From Aquila chrysaetos chrysaetos (taxonomy: Eukaryota > Chordata > Aves > Accipitriformes > Accipitridae): a DNA stretch of 64,000 nucleotides. A program made the translations under genes and the position numbers. The first letter of the stretch is position 1, and the number at the start of each line of letters is the position of its first letter. The notes under the pieces were generated by a model, which was not told the origin of the DNA, ran no database searches, and saw nothing but the letters and a program-made list of their open reading frames with translations. The stretch covers positions 310,001-374,000 of the forward strand of contig NC_054457.1 in NCBI RefSeq assembly GCF_900496995.4, given 5' to 3'. This document shows positions 21,853 to 32,626 of this stretch, in pieces.

Positions 21853-23480
21853 TAATAGCTGAAACATTGGTCTTTACAGGTGGGGAGTAGGACATACCCT
21901 CTTTGAATTGCTGGAAATCTTGGGACAGCTCCTCCACAGCTGAAATGCAGGCTTGTAGGGAGGAGAAGAGATTTTCTTTGTATTGCTGGAGTTGGCGAGC
22001 GCTTTCATCCACTGTCAGTGCCTCTTTGTCTTTCCAGGTCATTATTGCCAGTGAGCTGGCATAGGACGATGGTGCACTCTGTACAAACTTCTGCCACATG
22101 GGTCATGTGCATTGGACTTCGTCTGGATCTTTGGGTAATTGTGCGTTGTCCAGGTCATAATAAATCGTCTCTAGCACAGCTAATTCCCTCAGATATTGGA
22201 TACCTCTCTCCATGGTGGTCCACTTGCTTGACTGACATATAACATCTTCCTTAAAGGGGTACCTTTCCTTCATGCTTGACAGGAGTCGCCTCCAGAGGCT
22301 GAGGGCTTGTGTCCCTTTTCCCTTTGCCTTGTCAATGCCACCTTCCCTGGCAAGCGATCCCAGCTGCTTGGCTTCCCTACCTTCTAATTCCAGGCTACTA
22401 GCTCCATTGTCCCAGCATTGGACTAGCTAGTTGATAATGTGCTCACCTATACGGCGGCCGAAATCTTTTCACATATCCCGCGGCTCACTCAGGGATAGGG
22501 ATCGGGTGATTACCTCTGGTTCTGCCTCTTCCTCCTGTTCCCGTGATGACCCTGGTTCATCTTCATGCTTCGCTAAGTGAACTGATTTTTTTGTATATTT
22601 CTTCTTGTGTATGGGGGCAACTGATACTGGTGTGGGTTGGTTCGCTGGTTCAGCTGCAGCGCCTGTTGCGGGGGTTGAAGTGGCTGTCGTGCCTGTCGTC
22701 TTGTTGTTAGATCCAGAGACCTTCTCTTCCCCTTGAGGGTACTGAATAGTGTGGAACAGGGCTCGATAGCGTGGGCCAGGCCCCAGCACGTTGCAGTGAT
22801 TTGTGTCTCTCTGGAGTTGCTGGGGTGACAGCATACTTTCTCCAAATATTTTATCAGTTTTTCCAGAGTCTGCACTTGTTCAGGGGTAAATTTCCAAAAC
22901 ACTGGAGGTGCCCACTGTCCTAGGTACTTGCCCATACTACCCCACACACCCTGCCACTCATCATTATCCAGCCTCGGGGCAGATCTCTGGGTGATCTTCT
23001 TAAATAGTTGTTTAGCCTGAAACAAGACCTGAACCACATTCAGGAACCTGCTAGTTCCTAGCCATCGGACCATGCTGGTCTCAGCATCTCAAGAGTATTC
23101 AAATTTTTCAAAATTCTCAAACACCATTGTAACTAGACTTGGGGAGAAAGGTGTCTCGCCCATGGATTGGGTCTCCGAGGAGGAAAGGTAAAGGGTGTAA
23201 ATATTAATACTTTCCCACAGATGGCTCCTGAAGTATAGAGGTGACAACAATGCTGAGTGCAAATACCGGATTAGTCCCACGACCGATAAATTTATCATAC
23301 CATAAGCCAGTATTACACAGTACATCAAAGTGAAAACCTTAATCCACCTCCCATGGGTGATAAGCAGCAGCACAGGGACTACATACAGCAAGTGAGGTGA
23401 TACATAACAGAACTCTTAAAAGGAGCGCCACAACTCTAAGAGCCCATAAATCAACATAGTGAACAGCGACTATTAAACTA
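21853..23480 (-). pseudogene. gag: A-II gag, N-terminal and central pieces
   Basis: Frames 23391-23089 (hydrophobic N-terminus), 23073-22573 and 22834-22469 (middle, with a one-unit Thr/Pro/Ala segment and an acidic REQEEEAEPE stretch), then 22440-21853 (capsid-like region and coiled coil) match A-III gag in order. Several frameshifts and stops separate them. The gag start would lie near 23470. C-I interrupts at 21846. Confidence 0.82.
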
Positions 23481-23551
23481 ATATAATGAATGCTTGTAAC
23501 AAATTTGTTTAAGATGCTCTGGTCAGGTTTGTCGTTATCTCAACCCTTCGG

Positions 23552-23569
23552 GCCCCATGTTGGGTGCCA
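23552..23569 (-). promoter_or_regulatory. A-II primer binding site, tRNA-Lys type (decayed)
   Basis: Minus-strand TGGCACCCAACATGGGGC differs from the tRNA-Lys(CUU) complement at two sites, both CpG-type transitions. It is 8 bases from the LTR. Confidence 0.8.
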
Positions 23570-23577
23570 AAATGGAC

Positions 23578-24163
23578 TGTCGTGGTTTAACCCCAGCCAG
23601 CAACTAAGCACCACGCAGCCGCTCACTCACTTCTCCCCACCCAGTGGGATGGGGGAGAGAATTGGGAAAAAAAAAAGTAAAACTCGTGGGTTGAGATAAG
23701 AACAGTTTAATAGAACAGAAAAGAAAAAACTAATAATGATAATGATAACACTAATAAAATGACAATAGTAATAATAAAAGGATTGGAATATACAAATGAT
23801 GCACAATGCAATTTCTCATCACCCGCCGATTGATGCCCAGTTAGTCCCCGAGCAGCTATTCCCCCCACCTCCACTCCCCCCAGTTTATATACTAGGCATG
23901 GCATCACATGATATGGAATACCCCATCGGCCACTTTGGGTCAGCTGCCCTGGCTGTGTCCCCTCCCAACTTCTTGTGCCCCTCCAGCCTTCTTGCTGGCT
24001 GGGCATGAGAAGCTGAAAAATCCTTGACATTAGTCTAAACACTACTTAGCAGCAACTGAAAACATCATTGTTATCAACATTCTTCTCATACCTAGCTCAA
24101 AAACATAGCACTATACCAGCTACTAGGAAGGCAATTAACTCTATCCCAGCTGAAACCAGGACA
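23578..24163 (-). mobile_element. A-II 5' LTR ('TTTAACCCCAG' subtype)
   Basis: 586 bp, TGTCGTGGTTTAACC to CCAGGACA on the plus strand, with a minus-strand TATA box near 23883-23890. Beyond it to the right, retroviral sequence stops, so 24163 is the outer edge of the left-hand cluster. Confidence 0.9.
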
Positions 24164-25383
24164 CAGATTTACAGCAGCTTAAGATTAATGCATCTCTGTG
24201 CCAACAGTGTGATTTGGCTGACTTTATAAGTTATTAAAGCATTTGGGTGCAGGATTATACTTCAGAGAAAGCTTTGCAGGCCTTTGGCATTAGCAATACT
24301 ATGACAAGATAATCTGGGAGCTTTTGGGTACCTTGAGGAATGCTGTTTGCTTGGGGAACCCAAATGTGTCCATTATCTGAACTGCAGTGAGCAAAAGCTC
24401 TGAAGGATATACAGGAATGGGGTAAGGAAACAATGTGAGGTTTCCAGATTTGTCTACCAGTACTTGCAGAGTGCTGAGGGAGAGTCCATTAAACCTTTAG
24501 GAGAGAGAGTTGCTGTGTGTGTCACTGCTTCCAGCCCCTTGGCCCTGGCAGTGACAGGCTCCCCAGAGCCCGCTCCTGTGCCCAGCCACCTCAGGGCTGT
24601 GTGCAGAGTGCACCAGTCACTGCCTGTAGAGCAGGCAGGGCTAAGGGGAGCTGAGAGTGTCAGGATCCTGATGAGATGAGGGGGATGCTCCCAAAGCGCT
24701 GAGATGTCCGAGGTGAGGAAAGAGGCGCAGCAGCATCCAGGGGAGGGGACACAAAGGGCAGCTCCCTAGCTGAGATTCACTGTGCTTCTAGCACTTCTTG
24801 GGGTGGTACAAGGTCTTCAGTTATTTAATCTGCTGTTTGCAGCAGCAATCTGTGGAAGAGCAAGTCATCACCAGCATCCAAGAAAAGAGTAAGTCCTCTC
24901 AACAGAGTGCAGCTGTTCTGGGGCAGATTTGGATTTACATCAGCATGGAGCAGCTCGGGCCACACAGCAACCTGCTGCTGGCCTGGCAGTGGTTTTGCTT
25001 TTGCAGTGTCTCCCTAGCTGATTTTCAGCCAGTGGGGTCCTGTGCCAGATGTTGTAAATGCCAAGAGACCCAGCAGTAGATCTTCAGCTGGGCTGTGGCC
25101 AAGCCTTCCTCTGATTTAAAACTGTTTTGTCCAATAAGGTGTATGAAGGGAATTACAGGCACCTAAACAAAAATTGATAGAAGTCTTAAGAGTCAGACTC
25201 CAGGGTGGAAAATATTGAATATTCTATTTTCTGTTTCATATTTTGAAACGTGATCCCATTACTTTACTGATTAAATGCCACATTAGATATTTAATTTCAA
25301 TATTAAAATTTTAATTTAATCTTGATTGTGAAAAATAATCATGTCCAAAACAGGATTCTAATTAAAGTTTACAATTTATTATA
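24164..25383. other. Single-copy-looking DNA, no gene recognised
   Basis: No LTR, retroviral frame or repeated segment of this window is seen here. Open frames at 24464-24679 and 24798-25079 are short and lack any recognisable motif. This may be the original host DNA next to A-II. Confidence 0.5.
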
Positions 25384-26044
25384 TGAATAGAGGCAAGCAA
25401 ACAGCGCTGGGTGCACCAGGAGCCTCTGCTCTACCAAGGCACACACCGTCAGGTCTAATTGTGCAGGTTAAGTACAGGTTCTACATACATATTCACTAGA
25501 TCCCTGAGAAATGTTTATACATATTCATTAGTTTTCCGGGAAACTATTAGCATATGTAAATGTCCTTTACGCAGGCGCATTGAAGGTCTCTGGTGGTCTT
25601 CAGGAGTCCTCTGGTGGTGTTCCATAGTCTTCCTCACTTGTCCGCTATTTGACCCTCCGCAAGTGATTCTGCGCAGTATGGTCCTTTACATGTTTTGATA
25701 CCTTAGTGCTTGTTAGTGTTCTTATTATCTAAGTTCTCATTAGTGGTATAGCACCATATGGTTAGTTTAAGCTAAATTATCTACAAGGATGGGAACAAAA
25801 GGCAGGAGTTCTTATCTTTTCTGGCCTTATCTATTCAAGCAAGGCCTCTACTTGTGTCTTCTTAACAAGATCGTAAATTCATCGAACACTTAATTAAGTC
25901 TTGTGATCGCTCTTGGTTCCTTCTTGCTCATCATTCCTAAGTACCAGTCTCTGACAGGCTTAATCCTTGACAAACACCAGTCCTTGGTATGTAAAGTTAC
26001 AGAGAAACAATCATTAAGCAATAAGCAGTTTGTTCTCTATATCA
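25384..26044 (-). mobile_element. LTR I1 (family I), 3' LTR of a truncated element; left edge approximate
   Basis: The core (about 25470-25650: cacatattcactagat, gcatatgtaaatgtcctttacgc, tctggtggt repeats) matches I2 at 53455-53645. The right edge is placed at TATATCA 26044 because a purine tract on the minus strand (aaaaggggggggat, 26045-26062) abuts it. The left edge is uncertain. Confidence 0.7.
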
Positions 26045-26611
26045 ATCCCCCCCCTTTTCTTTAAACCTTTGCAAATTCTTTTGCAACTATAAGATTCCAC
26101 TACTTCCAAGAGACCGTGTATTTTTCGATTTCTACTTGATGTCTGATTTTATTTCGTTTCCAACTTTCCTAATTCCGTACTGTTATGTGGCTTTTGCAGG
26201 AAGCAAGAACTATATACATACTCTCCTACTTCCCTTAGGCCTACGGTTATACAAGATCAAGCAAAACGGTTAAAGATTACATATGCAGAGAGGGTCACAT
26301 TTCACCATGCGGCCCTATCGTTGTTTTATATTGACACGAATCAGGTAAATATATTTCACATTGATTAACTATGGAAGCTATTTAATTTCTATATTTAGTA
26401 TCTCATCCCTGCAACATAACCCAGAAGGGGTTGTAGATGTGATGTGCAAGTTGAATTTCCATCTTGCTCTTGTACAATTGGACTACATTTTTGAATGACG
26501 CATGTAGTCAAGAAATAAATTAGTGCAATGGAGAGGGAATAGATTTTTCCCTTTTATATTTAAAAAATAATGAAGTTAGATGAGATTTTAATAGAAGAGG
26601 CTGAATACCAG
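26045..26611 (-). mobile_element. Retroviral 3' internal remnant next to I1
   Basis: It begins with the minus-strand polypurine tract of I1. No long frame remains. A short minus-strand stretch around 26460-26400 (NGNSTCTSHLQPLLG) could be an env relic, but I cannot place it. H2 then interrupts. Confidence 0.45.
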
Positions 26612-27187
26612 TGACGTGCGGAAACAGACTCCACAATCAGTGAGATTGTAAAGTAGGTATGTTTATTCAGCGCTGGGCAGCACAGGGGGTAGTCCCACCA
26701 AAGTCGTGCGCGCCCGACTCAGCAGTTCGTTTCAAGTTTATACAGTCAAGTGTTACATATTCACAATATGCCTATACATATGCATGACTTATCCCCGCTT
26801 CATATTAAAATTAGCTCCAAGAGGTCATTTCCATAGTCTCCTCTCAACTGCGCTTGCGCAGTGCCTCTTTATGGTGGTCGTCTGGTGGTCGCAGAGATGA
26901 AGATAGATGACTCCTCTTCGTCACCGCTAGTAACCTCTTTTCTTGCGCAGGCTCAGTGATTTCTTGGTATTCACCCAAGCCGCAAGACCAATCTTAGCTG
27001 GCTCTTGGGGCCAGCTCCTGCTTCTTATCAGGAACTCTCTGCCTCATTGGCTGGTTCTTGGGACCAGCTCTTCTTATCAAGGACTGTCTCTATGATGTCA
27101 GCTAATTTCAACAATGTAAGCACTAAACATCACCTTTCATCCCCGTTTATTATGTCTACTGAGATTCTTTTGACTCCCCTTGTCTCA
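26612..27187 (-). mobile_element. Solo LTR H2 (family H)
   Basis: 576 bp, inverted relative to H1, TGACGTGCGG to TTGTCTCA, with a perfect 4-bp duplication ccag (26608-26611, 27188-27191). Same length class and termini as H1. Confidence 0.93.
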
Positions 27188-27315
27188 CCAGGAGGCCTGG
27201 AAAAGGAATATGAAGGGGAGAACATGCCTGTTCACTGCAGGGTTATGAACAAGGAAAAAGGAATGCAAGTGAGAGATAATGTGCAATCAGACCAAAAAAA
27301 ACCTGGAGATCTAGC

Positions 27316-29154
27316 TGTATTGGGTTTGCATGGCAAGGTTTTGGTAGCAGGGGGGGCTACAGGGGTGGCTTCTGTGAGAAGCTGCTAGAAGCTTCCCCTA
27401 TGTCTGACAGAGCCAATGCCAGCTGGCTCCAAGATGGACCCTCTGCTGGCCAATGCCAAGCCAACCAGCGATGGTGGTAGCACCTCTGTGATACCATATT
27501 TAAGGGGAAAAAAAACCTGCTGTGCAACAGCAGCTGACAGAGGAGTGAGAACATGTAAGAGAAACAACCCTGCAGACACCAAGGTCAGTGAAGAAGGAGG
27601 GGGAGGAGGTGCTCCAGGTGCTGGAGCAGAGATTCCCCTGCAGCCCGTGGTGAAGACCATGGTGAGGCAGGCTGTCCCCCTGCAGCCCATGGAGGACCCC
27701 ACGCCGGAGCAGGTGGATGTGCCCTGAAGGAACCTATGACCCGGCAGAGACTCCACGCTGGAGCAGGCTCCTGGCTGGACTTGTGACCCCATGGGGGACC
27801 CATGCTGGAGCAGTCCATTCCTGAAGGACTGCACCCCATGGAAAGGACACATGCTGGAGTGGTTCGTGAAGAACTGCAGCCTGTGGGAGGGACCCACGTT
27901 GGAGAAGTTTGTGGAGGACTGTCTCCTGTGGGTGGGACTCCACACTGGAGCAGGGGAAGAGTGTGAGGAGGAAGGACCAGCAGAGACAACACATAATGAA
28001 CTGACCTCAACCCCCATTCCCCATCCCCCTGCACTGCTCGAGGGGAAGAGGTAGAGAATTCCGGAGTGAAGTTGAGCCCAGGAAGAAGGGAGGGCTGCAG
28101 GGAAGGTGTTTTTAGATTTGTTCTTGTTTCTCATTATCCTACTCTGATTTGATTGGAAATATATTAAATTAATTTCCCCAAGTCAAGTCTGTTTTGCCCA
28201 GGATGGTGTGGCGGTGTGCTTCCCCCACCCCCACCCCCAACCTGACCTGTATTTCCCATAACCCTGCTCAAATGATAACCACCAGTGGTTATCATATTGG
28301 ATGTGTCTTGTTGTGATGGCTGCATCTGGTTCGAAGTGGATTCTTGGGAGACAGATAACAATACAATACCCAAGGGCTAATTTGAACAATGCACCCACCT
28401 AATCACAGTGCTGGTCAATGTCTGACTCAAGCCAAATTTGGAAGAAGCTAACACCTGTAGTTGATATGTAAATATGACTATGAGTTTCTCCATAAATAGT
28501 GGGCAGCCCAGAGCCCCTTGAGCTCTCCTGCACAGCAGCAGGCTGCATGCCAGGATCTCCCCTTGAGTAGGGGTGCCTCTCAAGGTTACTCCTCAAGGTT
28601 GAGAGATTCCTTGCCAGAACAGATTCTCGGTAAGTGATTAATAGCATGCTAAACTTTGAAATCTTAGCCAAGTGATGTAAAGGATTGATTGCACATATAT
28701 AATCCTTTAGTCATAAACTGTTGACCAAGTCTGGAACTAAGTCTGGATCCAGCTGCACCTAGACTCCCCTCTGAGAAGGAGTTTAGAATGCAAGGGGGTC
28801 CATTCTGAACCTCGTGACTCAATGGGAAGGTCTCCCTGACAGTTTTATCTGACCCTGTCCTCTATGCAGTAAATATCAAGTGAACCTTGCCATCGAATCT
28901 TGTTAAACCACTGTCGCATTTACTATCAAACTTTGTTAAATCGCTGTTTTATATCAATAAACATATTGCTACTCTCTTACGAGTGAATTGTGTCACTCCA
29001 TCTGTGACAGACAGTAATTGCTGGGTGATCTCCCTGTCCTTATCTTGACCCACAAACCTTTTGTTATATTTTCTCTCCCCTGTCCAGCTGAGGAGGGGGA
29101 GTGATAGAGCGGCTTGGTGGGCACCTGCCGTCCAGCCAAGGTCAACCCACCACA
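27316..29154 (+). mobile_element. LTR K3 (family K), split by L1
   Basis: Starts TGTATTGGGTTTGC and ends ACCCACCACA. Parts 27316-28206 and 29010-29154 align with K1 and K2 (read on the opposite strand), and L1 lies between. The repeat-rich U3 yields long meaningless open frames on both strands. I see no clear target duplication; the right side abuts a CR1 fragment. Confidence 0.85.
28207..29009 (+). mobile_element. Solo LTR L1 (family L), inserted in K3
   Basis: Starts TGTGGCGGTG, ends CTGTGACA (803 bp). AATAAA is near 28956 and a CATAAATAG box near 28490. The flanks gatgg and gacag are diverged copies of the gacgg seen at this point in K1/K2. Segment 28714-28845 is similar to E1 15627-15760. 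Confidence 0.8.
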
Positions 29155-29227
29155 CCCTGCTTGAGCAGGGGATTTGAACAAGATCACCTCCAGAGGTCCC
29201 TTCCAACCTCAACCCTTGATTCTGTGA
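29155..29227 (+). mobile_element. CR1-type LINE, 3' end fragment
   Basis: The string gaacaagatcacctccagag and then gtcccttccaacctcaaccc followed by degenerate attctgtga repeats is the hallmark 3' end of CR1 LINEs of birds and reptiles. Only the terminal 70 bp or so is present. Confidence 0.85.
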
Positions 29228-29820
29228 CTCTCTGAATCATGGTGTGATCCAACATAGGCAAATGACTTAGCCTGTCAGTGTCTCAATATATTTATTTTCA
29301 AAATAAACATATTACCTGCTTTGCAGAAGTACTATATTGGCTTTGTGTGCACTGGTGAAGTGTTGCGAGACTAGGAATACAAAGTTGCTGATAATAATTT
29401 CTATGCAGCTTTATTAGCATTAAACCAAGATCTCAGTGTGAGATTAAACTCTGCCAACTTTGACACTCCTATGCTTCAGTTCCTTGTGGGTCATCTTTGA
29501 AGAGTGTTAGGCAGTGTTTGGGACTCTCTGAAAATGGGTATAGTGGATATCTAGTAGGCGTAGTCCTTCTGAATGAATTGTCTCATAAATTTGCCCAAGC
29601 TTGTGGGGGACTGGCTTGATAGCCCTGACAGTCTCCTCCCATGTTATGTTCTTCTGTGGTCTCTCTGAGGAGAGGAGGGCCCTTGCACTCCTCCCTCCTG
29701 ATGCATTCATATCTCAGGTCAATGTCCTGTGTCAACAGAGATGATGTGCCCCTTCTGGGAAGCACATCTGTCCCGTCCCACTTGGTGGGCTCAGGGGAGG
29801 TGATCTTTTAGATGGTCTCT
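29228..29820. other. Single-copy-looking DNA, no gene recognised
   Basis: No match to other parts of the window, and only short frames. Probably host DNA beside the O LTR. Confidence 0.45.
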
Positions 29821-31565
29821 TGCCACACACAGGAGTCACGACAATGACTCAGGAGGGACAGGGAAAATTTCAACACCTCGTTTCGCTCAGCAAATCCCAG
29901 GGCAGGAGTCACGACACTGGCTCCTAAATGCTCGAAATATGTTTTATTTAACGTTGACTTATAACACAAGTGTGGCTAAATTTGGCATAGCAGATATTTC
30001 AAATAAAAAACTTGACACCTAACAGCCGTAGCAAAATATTCCTAACAACAAGGTAGGAGGAAGAGAAGAGATAAGAGAGAGAGAGAGAAGAAAGAGGAAA
30101 AAAGGGAGAGGTAAGTATCACCACCCTTGGATCCAGTGAGGAAAGAGTGTCGGTACTAGCTGTCTGGATTCCTCAGGCAGGTGCGCGTCTGGGGTTGATC
30201 CCCCCCCCCCCCCCCCCGCTTTTATACCCTCCTCGGAGAGCCCTTTTGTGGTGGGTTGACCCTGGCTGGACGCCAGGTGCCCACCAAAGCCGTTCTATCA
30301 CTCCCCCTCCTCAGCTGGACAGGGGAGAGAAAATATAACAAAGAGCTTGTGGGTCAAGATAAGGACAGGAGAGATCACTCAACCAATTACCGTCACAGGC
30401 AAAACAGACTCAACTTGGGGAAAATTAACTCAATTTATTACAAATCAACCAGAGTAGGGTAATGAGAAATAAAACCAAATCTCAAAACACCTTCCCTCCA
30501 CCCCTCCCTTCTTCCCGGGCACAACTTCACTCCCGGATTCTCTACCAACACCCCCCAGAGACACAGGGGGACGGGAAATGGGGGTTACGGTCAGTTCATC
30601 ACATGTTATTTTCTGCCGCTTCATCCTCCTCAGGGGCAGGACTCCTCACACTCTTCCCCTGATCCAGCGTGGGGTCCCTCCCATGGGCTGCAGTTCTTCA
30701 CAAACTGCTCCAGCATGGGTCCTTTCCACGACGTGCAGTCCTTCAGGAGCACACTGCTCCAGTGTTGGTCCCCCACGGGGTCACCAAGTCCTGCCAGAAA
30801 ACCTGCTCCGTGGGCTCCTCTCTCCACAGATCCGCAGGTCCTGCCAGGAACCTGCTCCAGCGCGGGCTTCCCACGGGGTCACAGCCTCCTTCGGGCACCC
30901 ACCTGCTCCGGCGTGGGGTCCTCCACAGGCTGCAGGTGGATATCTGCTCCACCGTGGACATCCATGGACTGCACGGGGACAGCCTGCCTCACCATGGTCT
31001 TCACCACGGGCTGCAGGGGAATCTCTGCTCCGGCGCCTGGAGCATCTCCTCCCCCTCCTTCTTCACTGACCTTGGTGTCTGCAGGGTTGTTTCTCTTAAC
31101 ATGTTCTCACTCCTCTCTCCAGCTGCCGTTTCCTGTCTGTCCCAACTTTTTTTCCTTCTTAAAAATGTTATCACAGAGGCATTACCACTATCTCTGATTG
31201 GCTCGGCCTTGGCCGGCGGTGGGTCCGTCTTAGAGCCGACTGGTATTGGCTCTCTCTCGAACACAGGGGAAGCTTCCAGCAGCTTCTTACAGAAGCCACC
31301 CCTGTAACCCCCCGCTGCTACCAAAACCTTGCCACACAAAGCCAATATACCTTTGCACATGCGTTGTAGGGTTTTCTCGAAAGTTCTTGAGGAGGGAGTG
31401 GGGGCGGGGGGCACTGATGCTCCCTTATCCCATTTAACTTGTTTACACAACTGCCGTGGTAAGGGCCCATGGCAAAACTCCGAACCTGTGACAAAACATC
31501 CAAAGTGCAACTGCTAGAAAACTTCCCAGAAAGACAATCACCAGAAAGCCTCTTCGAGGCACAAC
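29821..31565 (-). mobile_element. Old LTR O, 3' part, split by K1 (edges approximate)
   Basis: On the minus strand a TATAAAAG box (about 30222-30230) and AATAAAACA (about 29938-29946) mark an LTR; a CA end is set near 29821. K1 (30247-31349) and then provirus N (from 31566) interrupt it, and the LTR resumes at 48658. It contains a GA-rich run (about 30060-30115) and a poly-C run (about 30200-30218). No internal region was identified. Confidence 0.6.
30247..31349 (-). mobile_element. Solo LTR K1 (family K)
   Basis: 1103 bp, TGTGGTGGG to GCCAATATA (decayed CA), with a perfect 5-bp duplication ccttt (30242-30246, 31350-31354). A minus-strand AATAAA-type signal lies near 30435. The U3 is a degenerate array of roughly 55-65-bp units containing ctccagc and gtgggtcc words. 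Confidence 0.9.
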
Positions 31566-32228
31566 TGTTACAATACAAAAATCAGTTTTGTACTTACAAG
31601 TTAAAATTGTAACTACAGGGAATTGTGATGGGTATAACCATAGAAACCTCATATATTTTCTGTCAAATTTTGTGTTTAAGAACTAACATTATGATTGAAA
31701 CAATAGACAAGACTGTAGCCAGGGGACTAGCTAATAGAGGTAATTACAAGAGTGTAGTTAAGTGATTAACTAGTATTTACTCATAAGTTTTGCAGTTCTT
31801 TGCTCTTATGACTAGATGTTCCTGTACACTAGATGAGAACAATGTTGAAATTGATCACATGTGACTGAAATTGCACTAAGCTTCAAGATCAAAGAACAAG
31901 GACAAGAACAAAGACTTCAAGGACAGCCAACAAGAACTTCAAATGGGTCGGTGGTCGCAAAAGCAACCCTTCGACTCAAATGGATCCTTCATTGCGCATG
32001 ATCAGATGTAGGCAGTACTAAGATAATCAGTTGCAATCATTTTTATGTATATGTATACTAATCTGATTAATATGCAATTAGTTATTCTATATAACCTGTT
32101 AGTGCTAGAGCTGTGGTATGCATGCTAGGTGAAACTATTCCCCGTGCATCCAGCGCTGCAATAAACGAAGTGCCTGCTTCTTAACTTCTCATTGTTGTTA
32201 AGGAGTTTTATTCCGGATTTCGGCAACA
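31566..32228 (+). mobile_element. N 5' LTR
   Basis: TGTTACAATAC to GGCAACA, 663 bp. A TATATAAC box is near 32089 and CAATAAACG near 32159. Confidence 0.93.
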
Positions 32229-32232
32229 GTTT

Positions 32233-32250
32233 TGGCACCCCAAATGGGAC
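32233..32250 (+). promoter_or_regulatory. N primer binding site, tRNA not assigned
   Basis: TGGCACCCCAAATGGGAC starts four bases after the LTR and has the TGG start of a primer site. It has several mismatches to both tRNA-Lys types, so I leave the primer unnamed. Confidence 0.6.
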
Positions 32251-32626
32251 CTTGCGACTGAGACTGGATGAGATCGAGTGTTGATCGAACTCTGGCCGGC
32301 ACCGAGGGATTCTCGGGGAGAACCATTGCTCTCGACTCACAAAGCTCCTCGCAACATTCCCTGGAGAAAGGATAAGGCACTTCCTCTTTGAAATTTGTTT
32401 GGATAGCCTGCCCATAAGGTGCGGTGAAAGCTTCGCAGGGTTGGGGCTCAGAGGGTACCCGTTTGCATTGGAAGCCTAGGCGTCTGCCCATAAGTCATAA
32501 GCGAAAGCTATTGCTGGGTTGGACATTTGTGTATTTGGGACAATCGTCATTTGCATTTGTTTGGTATTTGATATTTGGACTTGATATTTGATATTTGGTA
32601 TATTTGGTATTTGATATATAAGTATA

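Larger units (their letters stand above)
5252..24163 (-). mobile_element. Family A provirus A-II, heavily interrupted; 3' end beyond window
   Basis: Collinear pieces on the minus strand are: 5' LTR (24163-23578), primer site, gag (about 23480-21847, resuming 12510-12212), protease (12211-11945, 11386-11323, 7174-6966) and pol (6962-5252). The pieces are separated by provirus C-I, a solo A LTR and provirus B-I, each with its own target duplication. A-I cuts pol at 5252. All these insertions are therefore younger than A-II. Confidence 0.85.

Noticed and set aside
24464..25079. Possible host exons (frames 24464-24679, 24798-25079; a gag|gtaagt-like site near 24890)
   Set aside because: Short, no recognisable domain and no consistent splice pattern; chance frames are as likely.
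27385..28134. 249-codon frame, with similar long frames at 30578-31069, 30669-31307, 45109-45847, 13351-14063 and 51953-52610
   Set aside because: All lie inside family K LTRs, share the same low-complexity repeat in several phases and on both strands, and match no protein domain. They are products of the GC-rich repeat.
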